From assembly GCA_017453325.1 (NCBI GenBank), contig JAFTKK010000051.1, positions 1 to 45,723 on the forward strand: 45,723 nt of DNA. Direction: 5' to 3'. This document shows positions 25,527 through 33,979 of the stretch, in pieces. The notes beneath the pieces were generated by a model, which worked only from the letters and a program-made list of their open reading frames with translations, was not told the DNA's origin and did not search any database. Position numbers and translations under genes: made by a program. Origin of the DNA: Clostridia bacterium. Its GTDB lineage: Bacteria > Bacillota > Clostridia > Oscillospirales > CAG-272. The first letter of the stretch is position 1. Every line of letters starts with the position of its first letter.

Positions 25527-25547
25527 CCGAAAGCGCCTAAGAACATC

Positions 25548-26192
25548 ATGACAAGAATTATTATGGTTCGCCACGGCCAAAGCGAAGCAAACGTGGCACA
25601 TTTGTTTGCGGCGGGCCACACGGACGCCGCCCTGACCGACCTCGGTCAAAAGCAGGCAGCCGCCATTGCGGATTATCTGGTTGCACACGAAACAATCGAC
25701 GCCGTATACGCAAGCGATCTTTCTCGCGCGATGAATACCGTGCGCCCGACTGCCACGCGTCTCGGTCTTACCGTTGTGCCGGAGCCGGGACTGCGCGAGA
25801 TCTATGCGGGTCTGTGGGAAAATCAGCCTTATGAGCTGCTGCGCGAAAAATTTGCCGACGACTACGCTACATGGAAGCTCGATCCGCCCCGTTGTCGCCC
25901 CACGGGCGGCGAGAGCGTGGCGGAAATGTATACCCGCGTCACCTCTCTGGTGCTGCGTCTTGCTGCCGAGAACGAGGGGAAAACGATCCTGCTCGGCTCT
26001 CATTGGACGCCCGTGCTTGCGGTCATTGCGCTCGCGCTCACCGGCAGCGTTGAGGGCATGATCCCCGAAAACAGCCCGCGAAACGCCGCCATCCACATTT
26101 TTCATGCAGAAAACGGCGTGCTGACCCCCGTTGAGCTGAACATCACCGCGCACCTGGCGGATCTTCCGCCCGCGCCCCCCTATATAGCCTGA
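25548..26192 (+). CDS. Histidine phosphatase family protein (second of a tandem pair)
   Basis: The 214-residue protein begins MTRIIMVRHGQSEANVAHLF, with RHG at residues 8-10 and a TDAALTDLGQKQAAAIADYL helix. It is clearly related to the preceding gene, with shared VYASDLSRAMNTVRPTA. The second-His region reads LLGSHWTPVLA instead of the usual THGG, so a His is present but the following glycines are not. A substrate change is plausible. The start follows a weak ribosome binding site. Confidence 0.82.
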   Translation: MTRIIMVRHGQSEANVAHLFAAGHTDAALTDLGQKQAAAIADYLVAHETIDAVYASDLSRAMNTVRPTATRLGLTVVPEPGLREIYAGLWENQPYELLREKFADDYATWKLDPPRCRPTGGESVAEMYTRVTSLVLRLAAENEGKTILLGSHWTPVLAVIALALTGSVEGMIPENSPRNAAIHIFHAENGVLTPVELNITAHLADLPPAPPYIA

Positions 26193-26211
26193 ATCCGAAA
26201 GGAGAACCTGT

Positions 26212-27510
26212 ATGCTTCTTCACCCGCATCTTGACATCAACGCCGAGGGGCATCTTACCATCGGCGGTCTTGACACCGTGGCGCTGGCCCGTGAGTTTGG
26301 CACGCCCGCTTATATCATGGATGAAAACGTCATCCGCGCTCAGTTCCGCACGTATCTTACGGCAGCGCGCACTCACTTTGGCGAAAACGCCCTGCCCGCC
26401 TTCGCCTCCAAGGCCCTGTGCTTTACCGAGATCTACCGCATCGCGGCAGAAGAGGGGCTTGGCATCGACTGCGTATCGGGCGGCGAGCTTTACACGGCAA
26501 AAAAAGCGGGCTTCCCCGCCGCGCGCATTTATTTCCACGGCAACAATAAGACCGATGCCGATCTTACCATGGCGCTCGATATGGGCGTTGGCACCGTGGT
26601 GGTTGACAACACCGACGAGCTGCTGGCGCTTGATACCATTGCCAAGGCAAAGGGCAAGCAGCAGCGCATCCTGCTGCGCATTACCCCCGGCATCGACCCG
26701 CACACCCACCGCGCGATCCAAACGGGCAACGTGGATTCGAAATTCGGCAACGCCATCGTCACGGGTGCCGCCATGGCCATCACCAAGCTGGCGCTTTCCC
26801 TTGACGGTGTTTGTCTTGCGGGCTTCCATTGCCACGTGGGCTCGCAGATCTTTGAGATCGACCCCTTCCGTGATGCTGCCAACATTATGGTACGCTACAT
26901 TGCCGACGTCAAGCGCGAAACCGGCTTCGAGGCGTCCGAGCTCAACCTCGGCGGCGGACTCGGCGTGCGCTATACCGAGCACGACGCCACCGTGGATTAC
27001 GCCGCTGCCATTGCAGAGATCGCCGCCATTGTGCGCACCAACGCCGACGCTTGCGGCATCGCAATGCCGCGCGTGATACTGGAGCCGGGCCGTTCCTTGG
27101 TCGCGGCGGCGGGCATCACGCTTTACACCGTTGGCGCCGTCAAAGAGATTCCCGGCTTTAAAAATTACATCTCGGTGGATGGCGGCATGCCCGACAACCC
27201 CCGTTACGCGCTTTATCAGTCGGAATACACCGCGCTGATCGCGAATCGCGCCGACACCCCCGCCGATTACCGCGCCACGGTCGCGGGCAGATGCTGCGAG
27301 TCGGGCGACCTCATCGGTGAGGATATGCCGATCGGGCGAGCAAAGCGCGGCGATATTCTTGCGGTGCTTTGCACGGGCGCTTACAACTACTCGATGGCCT
27401 CCAACTACAACCGCCTGCCCCGCCCGCCCGTGATTTTGGTGCGCGACGGCAAGGCACGCGTAGCAGTGCGCCGCGAAACCTTTGAGGACCTGGTGCGCCT
27501 TGATACCTGA
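26212..27510 (+). CDS. lysA: Diaminopimelate decarboxylase
   Basis: LysA converts meso-diaminopimelate to lysine using pyridoxal phosphate. The 432-residue product is a fold-type III decarboxylase: the PLP lysine is Lys67 in AFASKALC, HCHVGSQIF is near residue 208, LNLGGGLGV binds phosphate, and ILEPGRSLVA and GRCCESGDLIGED (active-site Cys near 362) follow. It has a good AAAGGAG site and a 19-base gap after the phosphatase pair. Confidence 0.95.
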   Translation: MLLHPHLDINAEGHLTIGGLDTVALAREFGTPAYIMDENVIRAQFRTYLTAARTHFGENALPAFASKALCFTEIYRIAAEEGLGIDCVSGGELYTAKKAGFPAARIYFHGNNKTDADLTMALDMGVGTVVVDNTDELLALDTIAKAKGKQQRILLRITPGIDPHTHRAIQTGNVDSKFGNAIVTGAAMAITKLALSLDGVCLAGFHCHVGSQIFEIDPFRDAANIMVRYIADVKRETGFEASELNLGGGLGVRYTEHDATVDYAAAIAEIAAIVRTNADACGIAMPRVILEPGRSLVAAAGITLYTVGAVKEIPGFKNYISVDGGMPDNPRYALYQSEYTALIANRADTPADYRATVAGRCCESGDLIGEDMPIGRAKRGDILAVLCTGAYNYSMASNYNRLPRPPVILVRDGKARVAVRRETFEDLVRLDT

Positions 27511-27523
27511 TCTGACACTTGAT

Positions 27524-27555
27524 AAATAACTGTTTGTTTTGTAAAGGAGTTATTT
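27524..27555 (+). promoter_or_regulatory. Hairpin overlapping the M50 protease ribosome binding site
   Basis: AAATAACT (27524-27531) is an exact complement of AGTTATTT (27548-27555). The second arm covers the end of the AAAGGAG site and abuts the ATG at 27556. In RNA this would hold the start site in an 8-bp stem with a 16-nt loop. Confidence 0.45.
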
Positions 27556-28251
27556 ATGTTCCGCTATATGCTTGGCGGCGGGGATATGCAGACCTATGTC
27601 ATTTCCCTGCTGCTCACCCTCCCCATCATCTTGCTCTCGCTCTCGGTGCACGAAACGGCCCACGGCTTTGCAGCCTGGCGCCTCGGTGACCCGACGGCAA
27701 AAAATCTCGGGCGTCTGACGCTCAACCCCGCAAAGCACCTTGACCCCGTGGGTTTTGTTTGCATGCTGCTGGCAGGCTTTGGCTGGGCCAATCCCGTGCC
27801 CGTGAATTCCCGTTACTTCAAAAAGCCTCGCCGCGATATCGCGCTGGTCGGCTTCGCGGGCCCGCTTTCAAATCTTCTGCTCGCCGTGGTGTTTTTGCTG
27901 CTGCTCCGCTTTGTGGGCTTCGGCGTCCTTGCCGAACTGACCGTGAGCACCCAGCTGCAATTTAACCTCGTTTATTTCACCATCTTGTTTTTGTACTACG
28001 GCGTTTACATGAACGTGACCCTCGCGGTCTTCAACCTTTTGCCCATTCCCCCGCTTGACGGCTCGCGTATCTTTTACGTCTTTCTGCCGCCGCGCCTGTA
28101 CTATAAGATCATGCAGCACCAGCGTACCATTACCATCGTCGTGATGGCATTACTGCTGCTCGGCCCCCTTTCCTCGCTCATCAACTTTCTCACCGAGCTG
28201 ATCGTTGGTGGCCTGTTTGCCCTGGTGGGCATGTCGGGGTTTCTTATCTAA
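27556..28251 (+). CDS. M50 family site-2 protease (YwhC-like membrane metalloprotease)
   Basis: The 231-residue protein has about five or six hydrophobic segments. The zinc-binding HETAH is at residues 32-36 inside the first segment and the third ligand is in NLLPIPPLDGSRI near residues 161-173. LGWANPVPVN-type sequence (FGWANPVPVN) follows the first loop. These mark the M50B subgroup found next to scpA in many Firmicutes. It would cleave substrates within the membrane; the substrate is not known. Confidence 0.88.
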   Translation: MFRYMLGGGDMQTYVISLLLTLPIILLSLSVHETAHGFAAWRLGDPTAKNLGRLTLNPAKHLDPVGFVCMLLAGFGWANPVPVNSRYFKKPRRDIALVGFAGPLSNLLLAVVFLLLLRFVGFGVLAELTVSTQLQFNLVYFTILFLYYGVYMNVTLAVFNLLPIPPLDGSRIFYVFLPPRLYYKIMQHQRTITIVVMALLLLGPLSSLINFLTELIVGGLFALVGMSGFLI

Positions 28252-28274
28252 AATCCTGTTAAAGGAGTTCCTGC

Positions 28275-29081
28275 ATGGAAAATATGACCTACAAATTAAC
28301 AGATTTTGAGGGTCCTCTTGATCTGTTATTGGCGTTGATAGAAAAGAATAAAATGAATATTCTCGATATCAAGATCTCGCTGATCTGCGACCAGTACCTT
28401 GCGTTTCTGGCCGAGGCAGAGGCCATGGATATGGAGATTGCCACCGACTTCCTCAACATGGCAAGCCAGCTGATGGTGTGGAAGAGCGAAATGCTGATCC
28501 CCCACGAGGAGGAGGGCGAAAAGCCGCCGCGCTTTGACCTTTCCGATATCCTTATCCGCCACCAGCACGCCAGAGAAGCCGCACCCAAAATGCACCCGCT
28601 TTACGCCTTTTACAGCAACCGCTTCGTCAAGGATACCGACGAGATCTCGCCCGACCGCACCTTCGTGGCCGACCAGAACGTCGAGGATATTCTGTCTGCG
28701 GTGCGCCGCATCAACGCCTATCGCGATTCGATGGAGCGCGTGAAAACGGTATTCAAGCCCATGACCAGTAAGCCGATCGTGCCCGTTGAGGGTAAGATCG
28801 TGATCATTCTCGACACCCTGCAAACGCAGGGCGCCGCAACCCTGCGTGAGCTGCTGGAGGACGCGCCCACGCTGGCTGATATGATCGCATCCTTCATGGG
28901 TGTCTTGGAGCTGATGAAGGTGCGTCGCATCCTCATGGAGGATCTGGAGGACGAGGGCAACTCGGTACACGGTGAAAACACCAGATTTTTCCTCAATCCC
29001 GATGCTCCCACCGACGAGGAGCTTGCCGCAGAGGGCAACGCCGCCGACCTTGCCCTTGCTACTGCCAATAAAGGAGACTGA
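28275..29081 (+). CDS. scpA: Segregation and condensation protein A
   Basis: ScpA is the kleisin subunit that bridges the SMC heads. The 268-residue product begins YKLTDFEGPLDLLLALIEKNK, the typical ScpA N-terminus, continues with the MDMEIATDFLNMASQLMVWKSEMLIP region and ends with a C-terminal winged-helix region (IVIILDTLQTQGAATLRELL). Its stop overlaps the scpB start by one base. Its partner smc lies about 18 kb away on the other strand. Confidence 0.94.
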   Translation: MENMTYKLTDFEGPLDLLLALIEKNKMNILDIKISLICDQYLAFLAEAEAMDMEIATDFLNMASQLMVWKSEMLIPHEEEGEKPPRFDLSDILIRHQHAREAAPKMHPLYAFYSNRFVKDTDEISPDRTFVADQNVEDILSAVRRINAYRDSMERVKTVFKPMTSKPIVPVEGKIVIILDTLQTQGAATLRELLEDAPTLADMIASFMGVLELMKVRRILMEDLEDEGNSVHGENTRFFLNPDAPTDEELAAEGNAADLALATANKGD

Positions 29082-29746
29082 TGACAATGCCTACACTTGA
29101 AGATAATCTGCAACCGATCAAAAATCTCGAAAGCTGCATTGAGGCCGTGGTCTTTGCCGCAGGCTATCCCGTGCCCTACCAAAAGCTGGCGGATGTTACG
29201 GGACTTGGTGTGCGCGAGGTCAAGCGTCTTGCCGAGCGCATTGCCAAAAAATACGAGGACGACAAGCACGGCATTATGCTGCTCTGCTTTAAGGATACCT
29301 GTCAATTTTGCACCAAGGAGCAATACGGCCCCTATATCCGCGAGGCGCTTTCCATTCGCCGTGGCGGCAACCTTTCGGGCTCCTCGATGGAGGTGCTGGC
29401 CGTGGTTGCCTATAACCAGCCCGTCACCCGTGCCTTTATTGACGCGGTGCGCGGCGTAGACAGCAACTATGCCGTCAACTCCCTCATTGACAAGGAGCTG
29501 ATCGCGTCCGTGGGGCGTCTGGAGGCCCCGGGCCGCCCCGTACTTTACGGCACCACGGATAAGTTTTTGCGCGTCTTTGGTCTGACGACCCTTGACGATC
29601 TGCCCAAGACCGAGATCAAGCTCCCCGAGACCAAGCCCGGTGAGCAGCTTTCCATCGCCGCCGAGGAATTAAACGGCGAGACCACCGCCGCCAACGCAGA
29701 CGGCGTGGGCGAAGCGCCGGCCGAGGGCAGCGAGGACAACACTTAA
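29081..29746 (+). CDS. scpB: Segregation and condensation protein B
   Basis: ScpB dimers bind ScpA in the condensin complex. The 221-residue protein has two winged-helix domains: LESCIEAVVFAAGYPVPYQK at the start, then the second with LEVLAVVAYNQPVTRAFI-type sequence (MEVLAVVAYNQPVTRAFIDA) and IRGVDSNYAV-like VRGVDSNYAVNSLIDKELI. A low-complexity acidic tail follows residue 170. The ATG at 29081 overlaps the scpA stop (TGATG); an ATG at 29087 has better spacing from AGGAG and is a fair alternative. Confidence 0.94.
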   Translation: MTMPTLEDNLQPIKNLESCIEAVVFAAGYPVPYQKLADVTGLGVREVKRLAERIAKKYEDDKHGIMLLCFKDTCQFCTKEQYGPYIREALSIRRGGNLSGSSMEVLAVVAYNQPVTRAFIDAVRGVDSNYAVNSLIDKELIASVGRLEAPGRPVLYGTTDKFLRVFGLTTLDDLPKTEIKLPETKPGEQLSIAAEELNGETTAANADGVGEAPAEGSEDNT

Positions 29747-29768
29747 AACGATCAAAGGAGGTGTGCGC

Positions 29769-30461
29769 ATGCCGATCGCATTGATCGTGATATTGGCGAT
29801 CCTTGCCGCAATTTTGCTGCTTTTGTGCCTGCGCGTGCGTCTTGTGATCACCTGCCGCGATACCGTCACGCTAAAGCTGAAGATACTCTTTTTCAGCTTC
29901 ACACTCTTCCCGCGCCGCAAAAAGCCGATCAAGCCGCGTGACTTCTCGCCCAAAAATATGAAAAAGCGCGAACGGCGCGCCGAAAAGAAAGCACAAAAGG
30001 CGGCCAAAAAGGCCGCAAAAAAACAAGGCGGGCTTTCCGATGCCCACGGCGAGGGGCGCAAGCTCAGCCTGAAGGAAAAGCTGACCGTGGTGCGCGCGCT
30101 GGTGTCGGCTATCATCAAAAAAACCGACAGACACCTCACGCTCCGCGCCGCGCGCCTGCACATTCGGGTCGCCACGGGGGACGCCGCCTCCACCGCCGTG
30201 CTTTACGGCGCCGTCAGCGCGTCGCTCGCCTATCTTCTCACCGCCCTTGACCGCGTCACCGATCTGCATACAAAGCCGCGTGACGTCAGCGTGTTTGCCG
30301 ATTATCTTAGCGAACGGTCAAGCGCCGATATCAAGCTGATATTTTCCGTGCGCGTGATACATGCATTGTCCATGCTATTTTCGGCAATGCTTGCCTTAGT
30401 AAGAGCCCGCGCCGCGAGAAAAGCCAAGCAAAAGACTACACAAAGCAAGAAAGGAACTTAA
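29769..30461 (+). CDS. DUF2953 membrane-anchored protein (YtfI-like)
   Basis: The 230-residue product has an N-terminal membrane segment (IALIVILAILAAILLLLCL), a short strand-rich part, a lysine/alanine-rich cytosolic stretch at about 58-85, and a C-terminal region with LHIRVATGDAASTAVLYGAVSA, the core of DUF2953. These proteins precede ytfJ/gerW in spore formers. GTG at 29763 could start it, but the ATG at 29769 is 7 bases from GGAGG and is preferred. The function is not established. Confidence 0.8.
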   Translation: MPIALIVILAILAAILLLLCLRVRLVITCRDTVTLKLKILFFSFTLFPRRKKPIKPRDFSPKNMKKRERRAEKKAQKAAKKAAKKQGGLSDAHGEGRKLSLKEKLTVVRALVSAIIKKTDRHLTLRAARLHIRVATGDAASTAVLYGAVSASLAYLLTALDRVTDLHTKPRDVSVFADYLSERSSADIKLIFSVRVIHALSMLFSAMLALVRARAARKAKQKTTQSKKGT

Positions 30462-30463
30462 TC

Positions 30464-30967
30464 ATGGCTGAACACAACGAAAACAAAATGGAAGAAATGA
30501 TCCGCACTTCTCTTGAAAGCATCCGCGCCATGGTCGATGCCAACACCGTTGTCGGCACGCCGATCGAGACCGCCTCGGGCACCACCATCATCCCCATTTC
30601 CAAAATTTCCGTCGGTTACGCCGCAGGCGGCACCGATTCCACCACCAAGAAAACAAACGACGGCAAAGTCCTGTTTGCGGGTGGCGGCGGTACGGGTCTT
30701 TCGGTTCAGCCCGTGTGCTTTATTGCCGTAGATGCGCTCGGAAACACCGAGGTGCTGCCCCTTTCGAGCCAAGGCGAGAGCGATTCGATTGAAAAAATTG
30801 CCGCGCTGATCGAAAAGGCCCCCGATATTTTTGCACGCATCAAATCGGTTTTCCCCAAAAAGGACAAAAAGATCAAAAAGGAAAAGGCCACCCGCGAGGT
30901 CGCAAAGGCTGCCGCTGATGCGGTTGAAACCATCACCGTCACGACCGAGGAAGAAACCGAGGCCTGA
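30464..30967 (+). CDS. ytfJ: GerW family sporulation protein (YtfJ)
   Basis: The 167-residue protein has the GerW/YtfJ core: MIRTSLESIRAMVDANTVVG, PIETASGTTIIPISKISVGY, a glycine-rich GGGGTGLSVQPVCFIAV strand, then a charged lysine-rich tail. In Bacillus YtfJ is made in the forespore and is needed for normal germination. Two bases separate it from the DUF2953 gene, so they are surely co-transcribed. Confidence 0.9.
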   Translation: MAEHNENKMEEMIRTSLESIRAMVDANTVVGTPIETASGTTIIPISKISVGYAAGGTDSTTKKTNDGKVLFAGGGGTGLSVQPVCFIAVDALGNTEVLPLSSQGESDSIEKIAALIEKAPDIFARIKSVFPKKDKKIKKEKATREVAKAAADAVETITVTTEEETEA

Positions 30968-31023
30968 TGTCATATCGCGTAGCGCATCTCCATATAGTTC
31001 ATTAGAATATAAGGAGGTGCGCT

Positions 31024-32190
31024 ATGCCTGCTTTTTTGCGTATCATTGCCCTGTTGCTGGGGCTGGTATTACTCATCGTCCCGTCCCTGCTGGCAGGGGC
31101 AGCTCAACCCGCGGCAGCTGCCACGTCTACGCTCCCCGCCCCCAAAACCGCCGCGCCCGCGACCTCTGCTGCCTCGGCAGCGCTGCTCGATGTCAACAGC
31201 GGTTGCTTTTTGGTGGAGGTGGGCGGCGACGAGCGCAGACCGATGGCCAGCACCACCAAGATCATGACCGCGCTCGTCGTTCTTGAGCATTGTGCACTCG
31301 GCGAGACCGTGACCGTGCCGCGCGAGGCGGTTGGCGTGGAGGGCTCCTCGATCTATCTTTTCGAGGGGGAGGAGATCACCGTCGGCACCCTTTTGTATGC
31401 CCTGCTCCTCTCCTCTGCCAACGATGCCGCCGTGGCGCTGGCCTGCCACACGGCGGGGAGCGTTTCGACCTTTGCCGACATGATGAACGAGAGAGCCGCG
31501 GCGCTGGGTCTTGCCGACACGCATTTCACCAATCCGCACGGTCTGTTTGATGAGGCACACTATACCACGGCCAAGGAGCTGGCACTCATCACGGCGGCCG
31601 CCCTGCAAAACGAGACCTTTGCCAAGATCGTGGCCACTCCCCGCTATTCCGCGCCGCAAAACGGCACCGACGCCACGCGCCTGTTCCTCAACCACAACCG
31701 CCTGCTGCGCACCTATGAGGGGGCGGTGGGTGTAAAGACGGGCTTCACCAAAAAAAGCGGCCGCTGCCTTGTCAGCGCCGCCGAGAAAAACGGCCTGACC
31801 CTGGTGGCTGTGACGCTGAACGACCCGAACGATTGGCGCGACCACGCGGCACTCTTTGATTGGGGCTTTGCGGAATACGAGGGCTTCACACCGCTGCTCT
31901 CCCCCCTCACGCTTCCCGTTGTGGGCGGCACACAGGGCACCGTTTCTCTCATACCCGGCGCCCCCTTTACCCTCACGCTGCCGACCGATCACGCTGAGAT
32001 CACCGTGACGGCCGAGCTGCCCCGCTTTTTGTTTGCGGGGGTGGAAGCGGGTGAATCGGTTGGGCAACTGGTCTGGCGCATGAACGGCGAGATCATCGGC
32101 ACCGTGGAGCTAAAAACCGCCACAGAGGTGCCAAAAGCCCGCCTGCACCGCACATTTTTTGAAAAGCTAAAGGATATTTTGATCAAATAA
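31024..32190 (+). CDS. dacF: Serine-type D-Ala-D-Ala carboxypeptidase (DacF-like)
   Basis: This low-molecular-weight penicillin-binding protein trims pentapeptides in peptidoglycan outside the membrane. The 388-residue product has a signal peptide (residues 1 to about 32). The three active-site motifs are S76-TTK79, S131-AN133 and K238-TG240. The C-terminal beta domain and a final amphipathic helix (FFEKLKDILIK) fit a peripherally anchored PBP5/DacF type. Its place after ytfJ and before rluB and spo0A suggests a sporulation-linked form, but vegetative DacA would look similar. Confidence 0.9.
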   Translation: MPAFLRIIALLLGLVLLIVPSLLAGAAQPAAAATSTLPAPKTAAPATSAASAALLDVNSGCFLVEVGGDERRPMASTTKIMTALVVLEHCALGETVTVPREAVGVEGSSIYLFEGEEITVGTLLYALLLSSANDAAVALACHTAGSVSTFADMMNERAAALGLADTHFTNPHGLFDEAHYTTAKELALITAAALQNETFAKIVATPRYSAPQNGTDATRLFLNHNRLLRTYEGAVGVKTGFTKKSGRCLVSAAEKNGLTLVAVTLNDPNDWRDHAALFDWGFAEYEGFTPLLSPLTLPVVGGTQGTVSLIPGAPFTLTLPTDHAEITVTAELPRFLFAGVEAGESVGQLVWRMNGEIIGTVELKTATEVPKARLHRTFFEKLKDILIK

Positions 32191-32200
32191 AGGAGCCTTC

Positions 32201-32923
32201 ATGGAACAACAGACCGTCAGACTTCAAAAATATTTTACCGATTGCGGCGTGCTCTCCCGCCGCGCTGCCGAGGAGGAGATCCGCGCGGGACGCGTGACCG
32301 TCAACGGCACCGTTGCCGAAATCGGGCAGCGCATCTGCCCCGAGAGTGACACCGTGGTGTGGCGCGGCAAAAAAATACGCCCCACAGCCACCGCACATCA
32401 TTACATTTTATTAAATAAGCCGCGCGGGTTCGTGACCACCCTTTCCGATGAAAAGGGACGCCCCACCGTAGCCGACCTCGTGCAAAGCGTGGGCGCCCGC
32501 GTGTATCCCGTCGGGCGTCTTGACATGGACTCGGACGGTCTGTTGCTGCTGACCGACGACGGCGACCTCGCCAACCGCTTAACGCACCCGAAGCACGGCA
32601 TTCCCAAGATCTATCACGTCACCGTGCAGGGCTTCCCCACCAACGAGATGATGCGGTGCCTGCAAGCCCCGTTTGATTTAGATGGGTATCAGACACAGCC
32701 CGTCACGGTCAGGGTGTTCTCCATGAACGAAAAAACAACCACGCTGGCCTTTTGGCTTGTAGAGGGTCGCAATCGTCAGATACGCCGTATGTGCGAGGCG
32801 GTAGGCCTCACTATCACGCGCCTCACGCGCGTGTCCATCGGCAGCATCAAGCTCGACACCTTAAAGGAGGGCGCATATCGCCATCTCTCCCCCACCGAGG
32901 TTGCTTACCTCAAGGGCAAATAA
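32201..32923 (+). CDS. rluB: RluB/RsuA-family rRNA pseudouridine synthase
   Basis: The 240-residue product has an N-terminal S4 RNA-binding domain (VRLQKYFTDCGVLSRRAAEE) and the RsuA-family catalytic domain with GRLDMDSDGLL (catalytic Asp108), IYHVTVQG and EGRNRQIRRMCEAVG. It likely modifies 23S rRNA in the manner of RluB (B. subtilis), though 16S-type RsuA cannot be fully ruled out. It follows the carboxypeptidase gene by 10 bases and ends at a strong terminator. Confidence 0.92.
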   Translation: MEQQTVRLQKYFTDCGVLSRRAAEEEIRAGRVTVNGTVAEIGQRICPESDTVVWRGKKIRPTATAHHYILLNKPRGFVTTLSDEKGRPTVADLVQSVGARVYPVGRLDMDSDGLLLLTDDGDLANRLTHPKHGIPKIYHVTVQGFPTNEMMRCLQAPFDLDGYQTQPVTVRVFSMNEKTTTLAFWLVEGRNRQIRRMCEAVGLTITRLTRVSIGSIKLDTLKEGAYRHLSPTEVAYLKGK

Positions 32924-32932
32924 TCGAAAAGA

Positions 32933-32990
32933 GCCGTAACGGTAAGAGATCTGTAAAAAAAATCAGATCCCCGCCGTTACGGCCTTTTTT
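32933..32990 (+). terminator. Terminator after rluB
   Basis: GCCGTAACGG (32933-32942) pairs with CCGTTACGGC (32974-32983). An inner GATCTG / CAGATC helix (32948-32953 with 32964-32969) extends the hairpin, and TTTTTT follows. Confidence 0.9.
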
Positions 32991-33088
32991 GGCTTCATTT
33001 GTCGATCTTGGCAACAATTTGGAAGAAACTGGTAAAAATAAACAAAGCAGCCGTCGGAATTTTGGTTTATATTTTGAGTTGGAAACTA

Positions 33089-33117
33089 TTGTAATTTTTG
33101 GTAAATTATGGTAATAT
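33089..33117 (+). promoter_or_regulatory. Possible promoter of spo0A
   Basis: TTGTAA (33089-33094) and TAATAT (33112-33117) are 17 bases apart, about 43 bases before the spo0A start. The -10 matches the consensus at four of six bases. A TGTCGAT resembling the 0A box (TGTCGAA) lies upstream near 33000; this is weak evidence for self-control. Confidence 0.45.
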
Positions 33118-33159
33118 ATAGATACAACAAAAACTACATGATTTCGGAGGATTTCAACA

Positions 33160-33939
33160 ATGGAATACAACACCAAAATACTCATTGCCGATGAAAACGC
33201 AGGAGAGCGACAAATTCTGCGCGAAGCGTTGAACGCGGCAGGCTGGCGCTTGATCGACGAGGCCGCAAACGGCGAGGAGGCGCTCTCTAAGCTGACGCAC
33301 AACCGCTACGACGCCGCCCTCATTGATATGATGCTCACCCGCCTTGACGGCATCGGCGTGCTGCGCAGCTATAAGGCAAGCGCAGGTGGGCAAAAGCCAC
33401 CCGTATTTTTGGTCGTCTCTCCCGCTGCGGGACAAACCATGATCAGCGAAGCCATTATGGCGGGCGCGGATCTTTGCCTCATGAAGCCCTTTGACAAAAA
33501 GAGCCTTTGCGAGCACCTGCGTCGCCTGCTTGAGGGTCGCGGCGCGCCGCAATCCCCTGCCGCAGCCCCCGCCGCCGATAACATCCCCGATATCGAAACG
33601 CAGGTCACCAAGATCATTCATCAGATCGGCGTACCCGCACACATTAAAGGCTATCAGTACCTGCGCACCGCGATACTCCTCACCATTCAGGATAGCGACA
33701 TCATCAACTCGGTCACAAAAGTGCTCTACCCCAGCGTGGCGAAAAAGTACCAGACCACCACATCACGCGTGGAAAGAGCCATCCGCCACGCCATTGAGGT
33801 GGCTTGGGACAGAGGTGATGTGGATACCCTCAACTCTTACTTTGGATATACCATTCAAAATAACAGAGGAAAGCCCACAAATAGTGAGTTTATCGCGATG
33901 ATCGCGGATAATCTCCGATTGAAGTATAAGCTGTATTAA
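33160..33939 (+). CDS. spo0A: Sporulation transcription factor Spo0A
   Basis: Spo0A is the phosphorelay response regulator that commits cells to sporulation. The 259-residue protein has a receiver domain with the acidic pair D11-E12, phospho-acceptor D56 ([12 protein letters not shown]), S87 and K109. A short proline/alanine linker follows, then the Spo0A-specific DNA-binding domain ([20 protein letters not shown], then [17 protein letters not shown]). D56 matches the B. subtilis position. The usual upstream neighbour spoIVB is absent; rluB lies there instead. Confidence 0.96.
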   Translation: MEYNTKILIADENAGERQILREALNAAGWRLIDEAANGEEALSKLTHNRYDAALIDMMLTRLDGIGVLRSYKASAGGQKPPVFLVVSPAAGQTMISEAIMAGADLCLMKPFDKKSLCEHLRRLLEGRGAPQSPAAAPAADNIPDIETQVTKIIHQIGVPAHIKGYQYLRTAILLTIQDSDIINSVTKVLYPSVAKKYQTTTSRVERAIRHAIEVAWDRGDVDTLNSYFGYTIQNNRGKPTNSEFIAMIADNLRLKYKLY

Positions 33940-33942
33940 CGC

Positions 33943-33974
33943 AAAAAGGACAGGGGATATCCTCTGTCCTTTTT
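33943..33974. terminator. Bidirectional terminator between spo0A and the SleB-like gene
   Basis: AAAAAGGACAG pairs with CTGTCCTTTTT around a 9-10 base loop. A and T runs form the base of the stem, so it can end both the plus-strand spo0A and the minus-strand hydrolase transcripts. Confidence 0.88.
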
Positions 33975-33979
33975 GTAAA

